Shown here piece by piece: positions 13,135 to 24,539 of a stretch of 64,000 nucleotides of DNA. The stretch is from Vitis vinifera (lineage: Eukaryota; Streptophyta; Magnoliopsida; Vitales; Vitaceae), in the NCBI RefSeq assembly GCF_030704535.1, contig NC_081820.1, positions 26,641,001-26,705,000 of the forward strand, read 5' to 3'. How positions within the stretch are numbered: position 1 is the stretch's first letter; every line of letters begins with the position of its first letter. Below the pieces are notes generated by a model. The model made no database searches and was not told the origin of the DNA. It saw only the letters and a list, made by a program, of their open reading frames with translations. The translations under genes were made by a program, and so were the position numbers.

Positions 13135-13258
13135 CTGAATACTTTCTCGGAACGCGGCTGATCCATATAGTCATTCTCTTTCTCTCTCTCATTTTCGATC
13201 AATGCTTCCTCTCTGAAACCCCTTTCCCAAAATTTTCTTCTCTTTCTGGGTTTTAGGG

Positions 13259-15899
13259 ATGGCTGTTCTGTCTTTCAATTCTCTGCCTCTGGGGTTCAGG
13301 TTTCGACCCACTGACGAGGAGCTGATTACGCATTACTTGCGCTTGAAGATCAGTGGGAATGATGAGGAAGTCAGAGTCATTCGGGAGATCGATGTATGCA
13401 AATGGGAGCCCTGGGATTTGCCTGGTATGTGTTTGATTTTTGGTTTTATGGTGTTGGCTAATTGGGTTTTGGGTTTTTTGGTGGGTTTTTGAGTTGGGTG
13501 TTTCATGTTTGTGGGTTTTGCAGATTTGTCGGAGATCAGGACGAACGATATGGAGTGGTTCTTCTTCTGTCCCCGGGATCGGAAGTATCCAAATGGGCAC
13601 AGATTGAACAGAGCGACGGCAGCTGGGTATTGGAAAGCCACCGGAAGGGATCGGCAAATCAAGTCAAAGACGCGCTTGGTGGGGATGAAGAAAACTCTGG
13701 TTTTCCATACTGGGCGAGCTCCTCATGGGAAGAGGACCGTTTGGGTAATGCACGAGTACCGTGCCACTGCTAAAGAGCTCGATGGTACCCACCCCGGCCA
13801 GGTACATCTCTTCTCCCCTTTTTGTTGATTCCTTTGTTAAATTTTCATTTCCAGCTATCTTGATCATGAATGCTTTTGTTTTACTTTTGTGTTGATGTTT
13901 CTCCGGAAATCAATTTGAATGCTTTTCCCAATTTTGATTGTTTACTACAAATTGTACTGATCAATCATCATAGGAGTCAATTTCTCCTGAAATATCTTAG
14001 ATTGTGAAAGGGGTATCTGAAACAATCGGATGTTTTTGAAGCTGAAATTTTCTGTGAATATTTCGAAAGTTGAAACTCTAATTGTGAGGAACATTGCATA
14101 GTTGTTTTTGCCTGTAAATTGTTGGTTTCCGAATTTCCTCTGTTGTATAATGTTTTTGTGTAGAATTTTAGTGACAATACCGTGATGCCTGATCCGAATT
14201 CATTTGTTCAATTGTTCACATTCTGCAGGCAGCATTTGTCCTCTGTCGCTTATTTAAGAAGCAAGATGAGAAAGCTGAAGGGTCGAACCCTGATGAAATT
14301 GAACCCACTGTTCCATCCCCTACCCCAGCTAATTCTCCCGAGGAAACAGAGTTTGAGGTTGCATTACCTCAAGTAGCTCCAGTGGAAAAGCAAGAAGAAG
14401 AGCAACCTGGTTTTGCTGAAGGCTGTCCAGGTGAAAATCCTGATGAAATGACCGCTGAGAGTTCCGTTCCTGTTGGTTTCTGCAGCAATCCCCTTAATGC
14501 CTATGATGAAGAAGACTCATTGGCAAAACTAACAGCTGCTGAGGTGAGAAGGGGAAATGACTTCAGCTTAAATATTTAAGATTTTTAGTCGGGAATGAAT
14601 GAAATACCAAGCTTGTTTATTCTTTGCTTCTACTTCAGGTGGATCCATCTCTGCAAGAGGACTTTGGCTTTTTTCAGGATCAAATGCTAGAGCAATTAGA
14701 TTACCAGCTTTTCTCCCCGGTGCATTCGCAGTGGCATATGGGGTTAGAATCTTATGTGAGCTACCCTGTCACTGGCAACTTCAGCAATGGGCACAACGGG
14801 GAAAATGAGTATGGCACAAATGAACCGGATCCTGATGTTACTGAATTTTTGGAGTCAGTCCTCAAGGAAAATGGATCATGCAGTGAGTCAGATACAGTGA
14901 GTCAAACACAGGTAAACGAATTTTCCCGAGATCCTTATTGTTCATGAATGGTATTGTAAGTTCCACTTCCAAACTTTGAGTTGTGTCAATGTGGATCTTG
15001 AATGCCATAAAGGCATTATTCCTCAATGGTTATTTGCCTTTGTTCGTCCTTCCAGATAAATTATTTGTTTTACAAGTTCTTTTTTTAAGTTTTTTCTTCT
15101 ATCTTCAGCTTGATGTGGAGTTTGATGCTTCTGCGGTCATCATTGATAACATTAAAACAGAGGCACTACAAGAGATGGAAACAAATATCAGTGCTTTCAA
15201 GACTACCACTGGCAACAGTGCTGTCGAGTACAGTGGCAATATGGGTTTCTCACATAATAACTTCGGTGATGATGCTTTCTCTGTTGGTTCTACTGTCAAC
15301 CAGTTAGATAATTTGTTCAATAGATTTGAAGAATCAAGCAGTTACACAAATGCAGTTGGCAGTAGTGATATTACTGGACCTGTAATCAAGAGAAGGACAC
15401 GGCAACCACAAATTCAATCAGATGCCAACAACTGTGGGCCACAAGGAACGGCACGAAGAAGAATTCGTCTGCAGACAAAACTGGAAGTTAGACATGCTTG
15501 CAGCATGTCAAGAGATTTGAACTGCAAGGAAGAAGCTGAGGTGAGAAGTTTACCAAGGGAACCTAATTATGAGAATTCTAATGATAAATTCTTGGGTTCT
15601 GAGGCCTATCCAATTGTCATGTGCAGGTGGGACAAGCTTCACAAAGCGATACTAGTGGTACCACTGATGAGAACCAGAAAATTGAAGTCAAGAAAGTTGA
15701 TCAAGAACTGAAAATGAGCATGAGCCTGCTGAGGTTCAGGTCAAAATACAAGGTTCCATCCGTGTTCTCAAAGGTTCCGGTTCCTCCTGCATGTCACCTA
15801 ATTGCCTCGTCTGTTTCTTTGCTTAGGGTAGTTGGGCTTGTAGGCTTGTTTGTAATTTTTATCGGCACCTGGATATGCCGTGAATATTCAGTCGCGTAG
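13259..15899 (+). CDS. Membrane-tethered NAC transcription factor (NTL type)
   Basis: Six exons (13259-13424, 13524-13801, 14229-14543, 14639-14911, 15109-15540, 15627-15899) give 578 residues. The N-terminal NAC domain (about 9-155) has the standard blocks: [79 protein letters not shown] and WVMHEYRA. A long acidic, Ser/Gln-rich activation region follows, with a basic patch (KRRTRQ, RRRIR) near its end. The last 30 residues hold a single hydrophobic segment (about 549-571, containing [15 protein letters not shown]), so the protein should be anchored in ER or plasma membrane and released by proteolysis. The NAC domain most resembles the NTL6/NTL9/TIP group (ANAC062, ANAC091). The group is known for stress, cold and UPR signalling and virus interaction; the role here is inferred. 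Confidence 0.93.
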
Positions 15900-16276
15900 G
15901 GGGCACTTTTTCTGTATGTAACTCTGCCCCTGTTTAATCTTTTGTAACTAATTATGATACTAGGGCGGGATAGATCTGTTAGGTTTATAGTTTTATGACA
16001 TGTATGTTAGTATTTATGTTGACTTGATAGTGGGATGTTACTTGAGTTGAGACTTTGATGTACAGAAACTTCAACCTTGAGAGGTTTTATTGTATCTTCT
16101 TTTGTGATGGAAGCTTAGATGCATATAACTAAAACGGAGCATATTGTTGTTGTTTCTGTTTTGGCTTTAGGTCAGTGTGGTTCTTGATGTTGCTGGGTTC
16201 TAGTTTAGGGCATCTATTCTGAGTTTGTTGAAATGGCCTACATGTGTCATGCTGTTGACCTTCTTAACCCAGCATC

Positions 16277-16472
16277 TACTCTCTCTCTCTCTCTCTCTCT
16301 GTGGAAGTCCAGTCACCAGTCCAGAACTCTTTCTCTTTTACTTTCTTATTTTTGGAATATTTGATCTCTCTCTCTCTCTCTTTGTGGAAGTCCAGTCACC
16401 AGTCCAGAACTCTTTCTCTTTTACTTTCTTATTTTTGGAATATTTGATCTCTCTCTCCCTCTCTCTCTCTCT

Positions 16473-16511
<39 letters not shown>

Positions 16512-16560
16512 AGTCCAGTCACCAGTCCAGAACTCTTTCTCCTTCACCTTTTTTTTTTAT
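16277..16560. repeat. CT microsatellite within three copies of an 83-bp minisatellite
   Basis: The unit GTGGAAGTCCAGTCACCAG, then TCCAGAACTCTTTCTCTTTT and ATTTTTGGAATATTTGA, ends in a (CT)n run and occurs at 16301 and 16384, 83 bases apart. A third, shortened copy starts AAGTCCAGTCACCAG at 16511 after an expanded CT/CCCT tract at 16448-16510. It lies about 400 bases past the NAC stop codon, beyond the likely 3' UTR. Confidence 0.85.
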
Positions 16561-16888
16561 TTTTGGAATATTTGACCTCTCTCAGCTAATTTGCTAATGA
16601 TTATTCCATTTCCACATGCAATTTTATAAATATTCCATTATATTTAAGCAGCCAATTTACCTACACTTTTTATGACTATTCCATTTTTGTTTATGCATTT
16701 TCTAGAGCTATAAAGCTATTTTTGGAAATAATATAATTGATTACTATTGAAGGCATCTTAAATTTTTATAAATCATCCCATTTTGCATGCTTTTATTTCT
16801 ATAAATCACCCCTCTGTCTACTATTTTGCATTAAAAACCAAACAGAGAATAACAAACTTTCAAGGTAATATCCATTTTTAACATTTAT
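16561..16888. other. AT-rich spacer
   Basis: No gene or clear element is seen. Short repeated phrases of the form TATAAATCATCCC / TATAAATATTCCATT recur several times and form the context into which the neighbouring retroposon inserted. Confidence 0.5.
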
Positions 16889-17175
16889 AAAATCATCCCT
16901 ATTTTTTTTTTTCAGATAAATAAAGAGATTGTATTAAAAAACCACCAAATCAGTGGCTTAAATTACAAGACAGAAAAACACCTCTCACACTCTAGCAGTA
17001 CGCCAAGGCCCGAGGAGCAGTCCTACCCACACCCTTAACGGATTGTCACTCAACCAACAAAATCAACTAAGGTCGAAGAACTATATTTTATTGACAACTT
17101 TGCCTCCGATCAAAGAAAATAAACAAAAGAAGACTTAAAGCCTTTGAGTTGACAGCTCAAAATCATCCCTATTTT
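16889..17175 (-). mobile_element. Small non-LTR retroposon with 17-bp target duplication
   Basis: AAAATCATCCCTATTTT occurs exactly at 16889-16905 and 17159-17175, flanking about 253 bases. A poly(T) run follows the left copy, so on the minus strand the insert ends in poly(A). Read on that strand, the end is AATACAATCTCTTTATTTAT followed by CTG and the A tail, resembling the 3' ends of plant L1 LINEs. No protein is encoded, so it is a severely 5'-truncated LINE or a SINE driven by one. The perfect duplication suggests a fairly recent insertion. Confidence 0.75.
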
Positions 17176-17745
17176 ACAAGCTTCATTGTTGAACAGTTAT
17201 GTTAAAATTCCAGGTCAATGTACTGGTCCATCAATTTAGTAATTTATATTAGATATACAATTTTTCTGAATTTCACCATTATCATCAGGCTTCCAACTGT
17301 CCAATTTAAAGATGTAGATATGTTATTCTTAAAATTGGGTGAGATCATAAAAAGGACAGTGAATAAAATAAAAGAAAATTTTTAAGAATGGAAAATTCCA
17401 AGGATGAACAAATATGGTGCATTCAACAATAGAAAAATGTGATGAACCCATTACATATTGATACTTAATAGGTATGGAATGGATCCATTAACAAAATTAT
17501 TCCATTGTAGTCAACAAAATAGAAGAAGAGTTCGTTTGACAATTATCGTAGATAGATGAGTCCTGGTTGGCTCACACACTCCAGAAAAGGTTGTCAAACA
17601 GTCTCCTCCCTTCTCCCTTCTCCCGTGACGCTTTTATTGGCACTTTTTCTGTACATAAAATCAATCAACTCAATCGCCGGTCCACTCTTCTTTGTTTTGA
17701 TTCTGGTTCATAATTGTTGCCCTAAGGAGATTAAAAGAAAAGAAG

Positions 17746-18836
17746 ATGGGTTGTGATTCTATTGCCCATGTTGTGCTGCTTTTGCTTCTGTTGGGGCCAT
17801 GCCTCTGCTCAAGGGAGGAAAGCTCTGCAACCCAAATTTTGAGCTCAGCCAAGAAAGACAGAGAATGGTTGGTCTCAGTAAGGAGGAAAATCCATGAAAA
17901 CCCGGAGCTCAGATTCGAAGAATACAACACCAGTGCTCTTATTCGTGGGGAACTCGACAAACTGGGCATCTCCTACACTCACCCACTTGCCAAGACTGGC
18001 ATTGTGGCAGAAATCGGCACTGGTTCTGGCCCAGTTGTGGCTCTTCGAGCAGACATGGATGCTCTCCCTCTGCAGGCACCTACAACAGTTTTGAGTTAGA
18101 TTGAGAATTTGGTTGGATGGGTTTTGTTTTGATTTGCTTTTATGGTTTGTAGGAGCTTGTTGAGTGGGAGCATAAGAGCAAGATTGATGGGAAAATGCAT
18201 GGGTGCGGACACGATGCCCACACCACTATGCTGCTGGGGGCTGCCAAGTTGCTTAGTCAACGGAAGCATAAACTTAAGGTCTGTTCTGTAGAATGGTTGA
18301 ATTTTTTTTAGATGATTGTATTAGAAATTGGTAGTGAATGCCTTGATGTTCATGTGTGAATTGAAGGTTGTGAAATCATCTATTGGGTTTTGCTTGATGT
18401 TTAATTCTGGGAAAAATTTCTATTATTTGATTGTATGTTTGTGTGTATAGCTTCTGTGAACACAACAAAAAATGGCTATTGATTCTGTGTTAATCACAAA
18501 ATGGTTCTTGTATTATATTTTGGTAGAGAAAAATGCTTTTCTTCAGTTCAAATTTCAGTGGAACCACATAGTCCATTCCTCTTTCTGGATTATAACAAAG
18601 AGAGGAAAATGGCTAATATTGCCCCTGAACTTTTGTTCTTAGTGCCATGTATCAATTAAGTGTTGGAAACTGCAGTTGCATCGCCTTACTCATAACATAA
18701 ATGGAAAATAGTATCGACTCTTTATGCCGGAAATTGTCATTAGCCCTCTTTCATGTTTCTTAGTCTTATCTTGTTCTCTCAGCTTGAAACCCCTAATCTC
18801 ATTTAATGGCAGCACGTTTACAATATGAGGAAATCC

Positions 18837-18867
<31 letters not shown>

Positions 18868-21304
18868 CCTCCCTCCCTCTCCCTCTCCCTCTCCTTCACT
18901 TACTTACTAGTAAGTTCAATGGCAATGCATTGCAAAATTAAACTCTCTTGGGTGCTGAGCAAGTGTTACTATAGGACCTATAGGTTCATTGGAGCCTTTT
19001 TTGGTTGAGTAACTTATCTCTTTCTCTCTAGCTAAATTCTTTGATTTATATGTCCATGTAGAATTTTTATTTTAAGGTACTTATCTAAATTAATCTGTTA
19101 TACCACAGATGGAATTTCGTAACTTCCCTTTATTTGGTATTGAAGGGAACTGTGAGACTTCTTTTCCAGCCAGCTGAGGAGGGAGGATTGGGCGCTCGTG
19201 AAATGATCAAGGTGGGTGCTCTTGGTGATGCTGAAGTGATATTTGGAATGCATATTGATCATGAAACACCCACAGGCAGTATAGCGTCTCGTTCAGGACC
19301 TTTCCTAGCTGCAGTGTGCTCCTTTGAAGCAAGAATAGAAGGGAAAGGTGGGGATGCTGCAGAACCCCACACTAATGCAGATCCAATACTTGCAGCATCA
19401 TTTTCAATTTTGGCATTGCAACAGCTCATCTCAAGAGAATTAGATCCCCTGGACAGCCAAGTATGTTCCTATTTTATCTGTCTGTTTAGTACCTATAAGT
19501 CTGTAACCATGGCTGGAGACCTTTGAGAGAGCCTTGAGACAAACTCCTTTTATGACCTTAGTTTAACCTTCAACTATTTGATTTTATATGTTTCTTTTAT
19601 AGATCATTTTCTTCCTAAAGCACAGGTTCAAAACCCAGAATCTTGGAGATAGGACTACATTGGGTAAGGGGGTTTAGTTATTGGCCAAAAGGCATGAAAA
19701 TTTTTACGACTCAGTAATATCCAAAAGAATCCTTCATGATTATTAAAGATGCAAAGTTTCTATTTTTCTACTGGAAACAGGAAATTTGCCTTGGGTTACA
19801 AGGGGCCCAGCTTGCCCTTTTTATGGTTTCTTTCTATGCGTTGCTTGGCATGGTGGCACTAGTTTTTTGCAGGCTTTTTATTTGTTCCAAGTTTGCAGCT
19901 TTTAGCTTTTTGTCAGATGTGTTTTATTTCTTTATGGCCAAGTTGCCAGTCGGGTGAATTTAATCGTCTTCCAAGGAAGAGGGTTACCTCCTGAATGCCA
20001 AAGGTGTGGGCTGTCCAATTTCTGGCACCTCCAATTATTATTTGCCCATTTCTATACCTTTTAGCTGTTTGGATATACAAAAATGGGGTCTATAGAAAAT
20101 TTGAACATGTAGACTATTGTCTAATGTGTCTTAATGCTAATGCTTAGTTTTTCTATGGAAGGTGCTGTCTGTTACTACTGTCAAAGGAGGGACAACACTG
20201 AATCTAACTCCATCACATGTTGTGCTTCGAGGAAGCTTAAGGAGTCTTACCACTGAAGGTTTGAAACAACTCCGGAAGAGAGTGAAAGAGGTATGCACCA
20301 ATTCTGAACTTTGTCACTTTTGCCTTTCACTTCTCCTCAAAATATTAGAGGTAAAGAATGACCCTTCACATCCACAGTCCAAGCAATTATTGATTTAATA
20401 CACTTAGCTTTGGCTTGTCTGTTGAATAGACACTCCCTTGAGTAACTCCTTTTCGTTTATCGGTTTTCTGGTGGTGATTTGGTTACTCAAAACTTATGCC
20501 AGCTTCCCTCCTGAGACCCTGAAAATCAGCTGAAAATAAACCATAAATTTACAACTCAATTTTGCATTTTTTTTTCCTTCGGTGTACCCTAAACCTTAAA
20601 CCCAAAACCCTACCGGCATTGCTATATTTTGTGTGATGAAGCCATAGAGTTGTAGAATCAAGCAATGAGGCATAGTATCATGTAGGCATCATCCCTTCCA
20701 GTTCCCATAGTTCTTTTTCCTAGTTTTTCAAGTCGTATACTTAGCTGTTGGTAAATTGTTGCCTTCGCTTTTGAGTTGCCCAGGGATTAATTTTCACCAT
20801 TATATTCTACTTTTCTCCTTATATTGGATGGATTTCCATTCATTGAAGAAATTACCTAGTAGTTTCTCTCAAGAGAACAAACAATTTAGATGAGTAAAGC
20901 TGCTAGTTCACATATGGAGCTTGTTGCAGGTTATTGAAGGGCAGGCAGCTGTACACCGATGTAATGCGTACTTTGACAGAACAGAAGATTACCTTCTTCC
21001 TGCAGTTGTGAATGACGAGGTCATGCATCAGCATGTGATGAGGGTTGGGAAACTCGTGCTTGGTCCTGAGAATATCCTCATAGCTAACAAGGTGATGGCA
21101 AGTGAGGACTTTGCCTTCTATCAAGAGGTGATTCCTGGAGTCATGTTTAGCATTGGAATTAGAAATGAGCTGGTGGGTTCTGTTCACTCCCCCCACTCCC
21201 CTCACTTCTTTCTTGACGAGGATGTCCTTCCAATTGGGGCAGCACTTCACACTGCTCTTGCTGAGATATATCTGGATGAGCACCAAAATCCTACTCTACC
21301 TTAA
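17746..21304 (+). CDS. IAA-amino-acid hydrolase ILR1-like (M20D), copy 1
   Basis: Exons 17746-18075, 18153-18278, 19146-19460, 20162-20290 and 20930-21304 give 424 residues. The family releases auxin (or jasmonate) from amino-acid conjugates, usually in the ER lumen. A hydrophobic N-terminal stretch (about 8-22) looks like a signal peptide; the C-terminus (DEHQNPTLP) has no KDEL-type signal. Metal-site motifs are present: GCGHDAH with C128 and H130, PAEE with E163/E164, GMHID with H188, and HSPHSPHF near the end. The satellite-domain motif normally GGHAA is GGDAA (D222), which is unusual. Intron 1 has a GC donor (CAG|GCACCT); the pseudogene copy has GT at the same place. If that intron is retained, translation stops within eight codons. 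The gene is otherwise intact, so it may be functional or splicing-impaired. Confidence 0.82.
18836..18896. repeat. CT/CCCT microsatellite in hydrolase intron 2
   Basis: A (CT)n run is followed by (CCCT)n and CCCTCT repeats. The matching intron of the second copy has only a short remnant, plus a local duplication of TAAGTTCAATGGCAATGCAT at about 25703 and 25781. The tract therefore changed after the segmental duplication. Confidence 0.85.
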
Positions 21305-21509
21305 TATTTTCAGAGGAGACTGAAGAAACCCTGGTGTATCTCCTATTTTGAACCTTTAGTGTATGATATAAACAATGAATGTATCTAAGAAAATATTGAC
21401 TTTTAGTGATCATAGCTAACCCAATTACATCCTTTGCAGTACTTATTTATCACTTACGGGTTCTCAGTTGTGCTTGATTAGATGGGGGAGGGATGATGAG
21501 AGGCTCTAC

Positions 21510-22109
21510 CCTTTTCAAGGTTGAAAATATGTGGCTAAAGGAGATCGGCTTCGAATATTTGCTTAAAGGGTGGTGGACGGGTATAATTTTAGAGGCTCTT
21601 ATGGCTTCATCCTAGTTATGAAGGTGAAAGCGTTGAAATCAGATTTGAAAATTTTGAACAAAGAGGTGTTCGATAATGCTTCGGTTAGGAAGGAGTTGGC
21701 CTTCAAAGAGGAGGGTTTTTGGGACTCCCAGGGAGGAGGTCCTTTCTCATAGGAGGGGGATAAGGGAAGAGTATCATGAGTGGGCTCTTTTTGCAAGAGC
21801 TTTGTGGAAACAAAAATCTAAGGAGATTTGGCCGAACAAAGGTGATAGGAACGTGGAGTTCTTTAATAAAATGGCTAATTCTCATAGGAGTAATTTTATG
21901 ACTAGGATTAAAATCAATGAGAATTGACTATTTGAGGAGGACGAAATAAAGGAAGGGGTGGCTAGGCTATCTCTAAGAAGGGGAGTTGTGTTTTGTATGT
22001 GGCCTCTTTTTGGATGTGCATTTTCACTCCTATTGAATACTTTTTTGTCTACTTTGATGTGTTGCTTTTTATGCTTACTTATAAAATTTCATTACTTACC
22101 TATAAAAAA
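21510..22109 (+). mobile_element. Internally deleted L1-type LINE (unit 1)
   Basis: The conceptual peptides ENMWLKEIGFEYLLKGWW, FRGSYGFILVMKVKALKSD and IWPNKGDRNVEFFNKMANSH are the linker between endonuclease and reverse transcriptase of plant L1 ORF2. They are spread over more than one frame. They run directly into a typical 3' tail (TATGTGGCCTCTTTTTGGAT and TATAAAATTTCATTACTTAC) near 21985, so the reverse transcriptase body is missing. A matching rearranged copy lies in unit 2 at 27861-28475, so insertion and deletion came before the duplication. Confidence 0.8.
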
Positions 22110-22213
22110 GGGGTGGAGGATTGGTTTAAGATATTCAAGTTAGAACATACACATAAATAAGGAAGTTAGAACAAAAATTTTGACTAGACTAATTTGGTGT
22201 TTGGTAAACGAAC

Positions 22214-22355
22214 TTAGAGTGCATTTTGTAGTGATTCTGGGAAGTATTTCTAATTTTTTATTTTTTATTTTTTTTTTATGCTTGAAAGATAAAATTTTTT
22301 ATGTGTTAAAAAGACTAAAAACACTTCCTAAAATAATTATCAAACACACTCTTAA
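22214..22355. mobile_element. MITE (family A), 142 bp
   Basis: The left end TTAGAGTGCATTTTGTAGTG and the reverse complement of the right end, TTAAGAGTGTGTTTGATAAT, are imperfect terminal inverted repeats. They continue into GGGAAGTATTT / AGGAAGTGTTT. The interior is A/T-rich. It is absent from the equivalent place in unit 2, so it inserted after the duplication. Confidence 0.65.
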
Positions 22356-22389
22356 TAATTTAAAGTGATCTAATAACTTAATTAGAGTC

Positions 22390-23430
22390 ATTAAGTATGT
22401 TTGGTAAAATAATTTAATGGTATAACTTAAAGTAAAAAAATAACTTTAAGTAATAAATAAAAATAATTAACTTATTCTTAAATCTATATATTCATTTTAC
22501 TTTTTTTTTACCCCCACTTACCCTAATTATTTCGATGATCTTCTTTGTTATTCCATGACTTCCACTGTCATTTGACTATTTTTTTTTTGGGAGAATTATG
22601 TTTTGGGGGTAGATGGACCCCCAAATTAACAAAAGGTCCATATAACTCTTCAAATTGAGTTGAAGGATATGAAATAGTAACGGACAAATATACCCTTCAA
22701 AAACACATATAAAATATTTTATAAAATTAAGTTAAATAATTTTTTTTTCAAAAATACGAAATTAAATAAAAGTAGTTTTCAAAAATATTAAATTAAATAA
22801 TTTTTTTTCAAAAATATTAAATTATATTTTTTTTTCAAAAATATAAAATTAAATTAAAGTATTTAAAAAAATATTAAATTAAATATTTTTTTAAATATTA
22901 AATTAAATATTTTTATTTTAAAAAAATATTAAATTAAATAAATTTATTTTTAAAAAATATTAAATTTAAATAAAAGTATTTTAAAAAATATTAAATTACA
23001 TAAAAATATTTTTTTAAAATATTAAATTAAATAAAAGTATTTTTCAAAAATATTATTATTTTTTCTCAAAATCAACAAATGACATTTTTGGAAATACTGA
23101 AGAATGATATCCTTCAACTTAATTTCCATACTTTCATTGGGTCTTGGGCTCAATTTGAAGAGTTATATGGACCTTTTGTTAATTTGAGGGCCCATCTACC
23201 CCCAAAACATAATTCTCCCTTTTTTTTTCCGTTATAATGGTAATTAATGAGGATGAATATGTCAATTTGATGATTTAAAATAAGTTTTAAGTTAATTTTA
23301 TTAAACATATTTAATGCTTAAAGTAAGAGTTAAATAATAAGTTTTAAGTTAACAACTTAAATATAATTTAATTTAAAACCAACTTAAGTTATCAAGTGAT
23401 AAATATTAAGTTTTATCAAATACCCTCTAA
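22390..23430. mobile_element. Outer MITE interrupted by a second MITE
   Basis: The left end ATTAAGTATGTTTGGTAAAA and the reverse complement of the right end, TTAGAGGGTATTTGATAAAA, are related. Inner blocks such as ACTTAAAGTAAAAA and TTTAAGTTAATTTTATT also pair. With the inner element (22589-23219) removed, about 410 bases remain. The whole block is missing from unit 2. Family and exact ends are uncertain. Confidence 0.45.
22589..23219. mobile_element. MITE with roughly 75-bp near-perfect TIRs
   Basis: The left end begins GGGAGAATTATGTTTTGGGG and continues through GTAGATGGACCCCCAAATTA to AACTCTTCAAATTGAG. The right end is its inverted copy, with a few mismatches (GGGCCC for GGACCCCC). The flanks are T-runs of nine or ten bases, which could hide a 9-bp target duplication as in Mutator-like elements. 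The interior (22720-23060) is an array of ATTAAATTAAATAAAAGTAT-like units. No transposase is present, so it is non-autonomous. Confidence 0.8.
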
Positions 23431-23522
23431 GTCAAGGCAATGGATAAAAAAAAGATGTATGATATATTAAATAAAAGCTTGATTTAGTTGAGAAATTAAG
23501 TTAGATACCCTCTAACATTAAT

Positions 23523-24539
23523 CAAGATGTACATATTTCATCCCTAAATTGAATAAGTTCATAAAAAGAGGATAGAATAAATAATTTTTTTTTTTTATAA
23601 CAAATAGAACCTTTCAATGATGAACAGATATGGGTGTCTTAAGTAGTAGAAAATGCAATGGACCCATTGTGCATTAATACTTATTAGATACAGAATACAT
23701 CCATTTATCTTTGTTTCCATGAGCCAAGTATTCCATTATTACCACTAAAGTAGTATAGACATTAACATTGACCCTTCCTATAGGCCGATCAACTCACCAA
23801 GTTCCCATTGAAATAGGATACATGCATCAATTTGCTTGAAATCATAATAATTTATTATTATTCAATTGTCGAGATTGAACTAATTAATTCAATGTAATAA
23901 ACTAAAAATCTGATTTTCTGTTGAGTAATAAATCAAGTGTTGAATGAGTTCCACGTATCATATTTTATTATATGATATTTGAGAATAAATCATCAATATC
24001 GTCCGAGATAATCCTTTGTTTCATAGTTTGAACTTAATGATCATTACATATAATTCAATTAAAATATTTATGAAAGTAAATAAAATAGAAAAATTATAAA
24101 TCTTCAAAATAATAGATATGAATACCATAAATAGAGCCATTATAACACCTGTTAAAGGAGCAGTTTTGATTTGATGGCTCTATATCAATTAGCAGTTTTT
24201 GGTCCCTCCTCCGAGATAATCCAATGAAAAGAGAATAATAATAGCATAGTTATTTTCAATGCAGCAAAATTACGGACCAAGTCTGTTGATCAATCCTGAT
24301 TTTTCATCAAATATATATATATTTCCAAAAATAAAAATGATATATTGATCATGGTTGACGCACATACTAAAAAAAGGTCAAACAGACTCAATTTCATGCT
24401 TTCCATCGTGGATGCTTTGGTTGGCTCTGTTTTCTCTACATAAAAGCAATCAATTCAATCACTGGTCCACTCTTCTTTGTTTTGATTCTGGTTTCATAGT
24501 TGTTGCCATAAGGAGATTAAAGAAAAAGAAAAGAAAAAG
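23523..24539. other. Spacer and relict promoter of the second hydrolase copy
   Basis: The segment up to about 23770 matches 17308-17530 in unit 1, and 24355-24539 matches the promoter and leader of copy 1 (CACTGGTCCACTCTTCTTTG versus CGCCGGTCCACTCTTCTTTG). Between them lie about 580 bases with no counterpart in unit 1, A/T-rich and without recognised content. Confidence 0.6.

Larger units (their letters stand above)
6012..13258. other. Repeat-rich spacer, no recognised gene
   Basis: 6012-6450 is probably 3' UTR of the nuclease gene. Beyond it I see no reading frame with recognisable protein content. Recognisable pieces are a TIR-type element at about 7225-8075, a MITE-like element at 9387-9510, short direct repeats at 10128-10245, a roughly 175-bp tandem duplication at 10262-10610, and the promoter of the NAC gene from about 12960. 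The rest is A/T-rich with poly-purine and poly-pyrimidine runs. Confidence 0.6.

Noticed and set aside
18690-18899. Minus-strand frame rich in Arg-Glu repeats
   Set aside because: It is only the translation of the CT microsatellite in the hydrolase intron.
20590-20620. Telomere-like CCCTAAA repeats in intron 4 of both hydrolase copies (also 27018-27042)
   Set aside because: Only two or three imperfect units, a common chance feature of plant introns; not an interstitial telomere.
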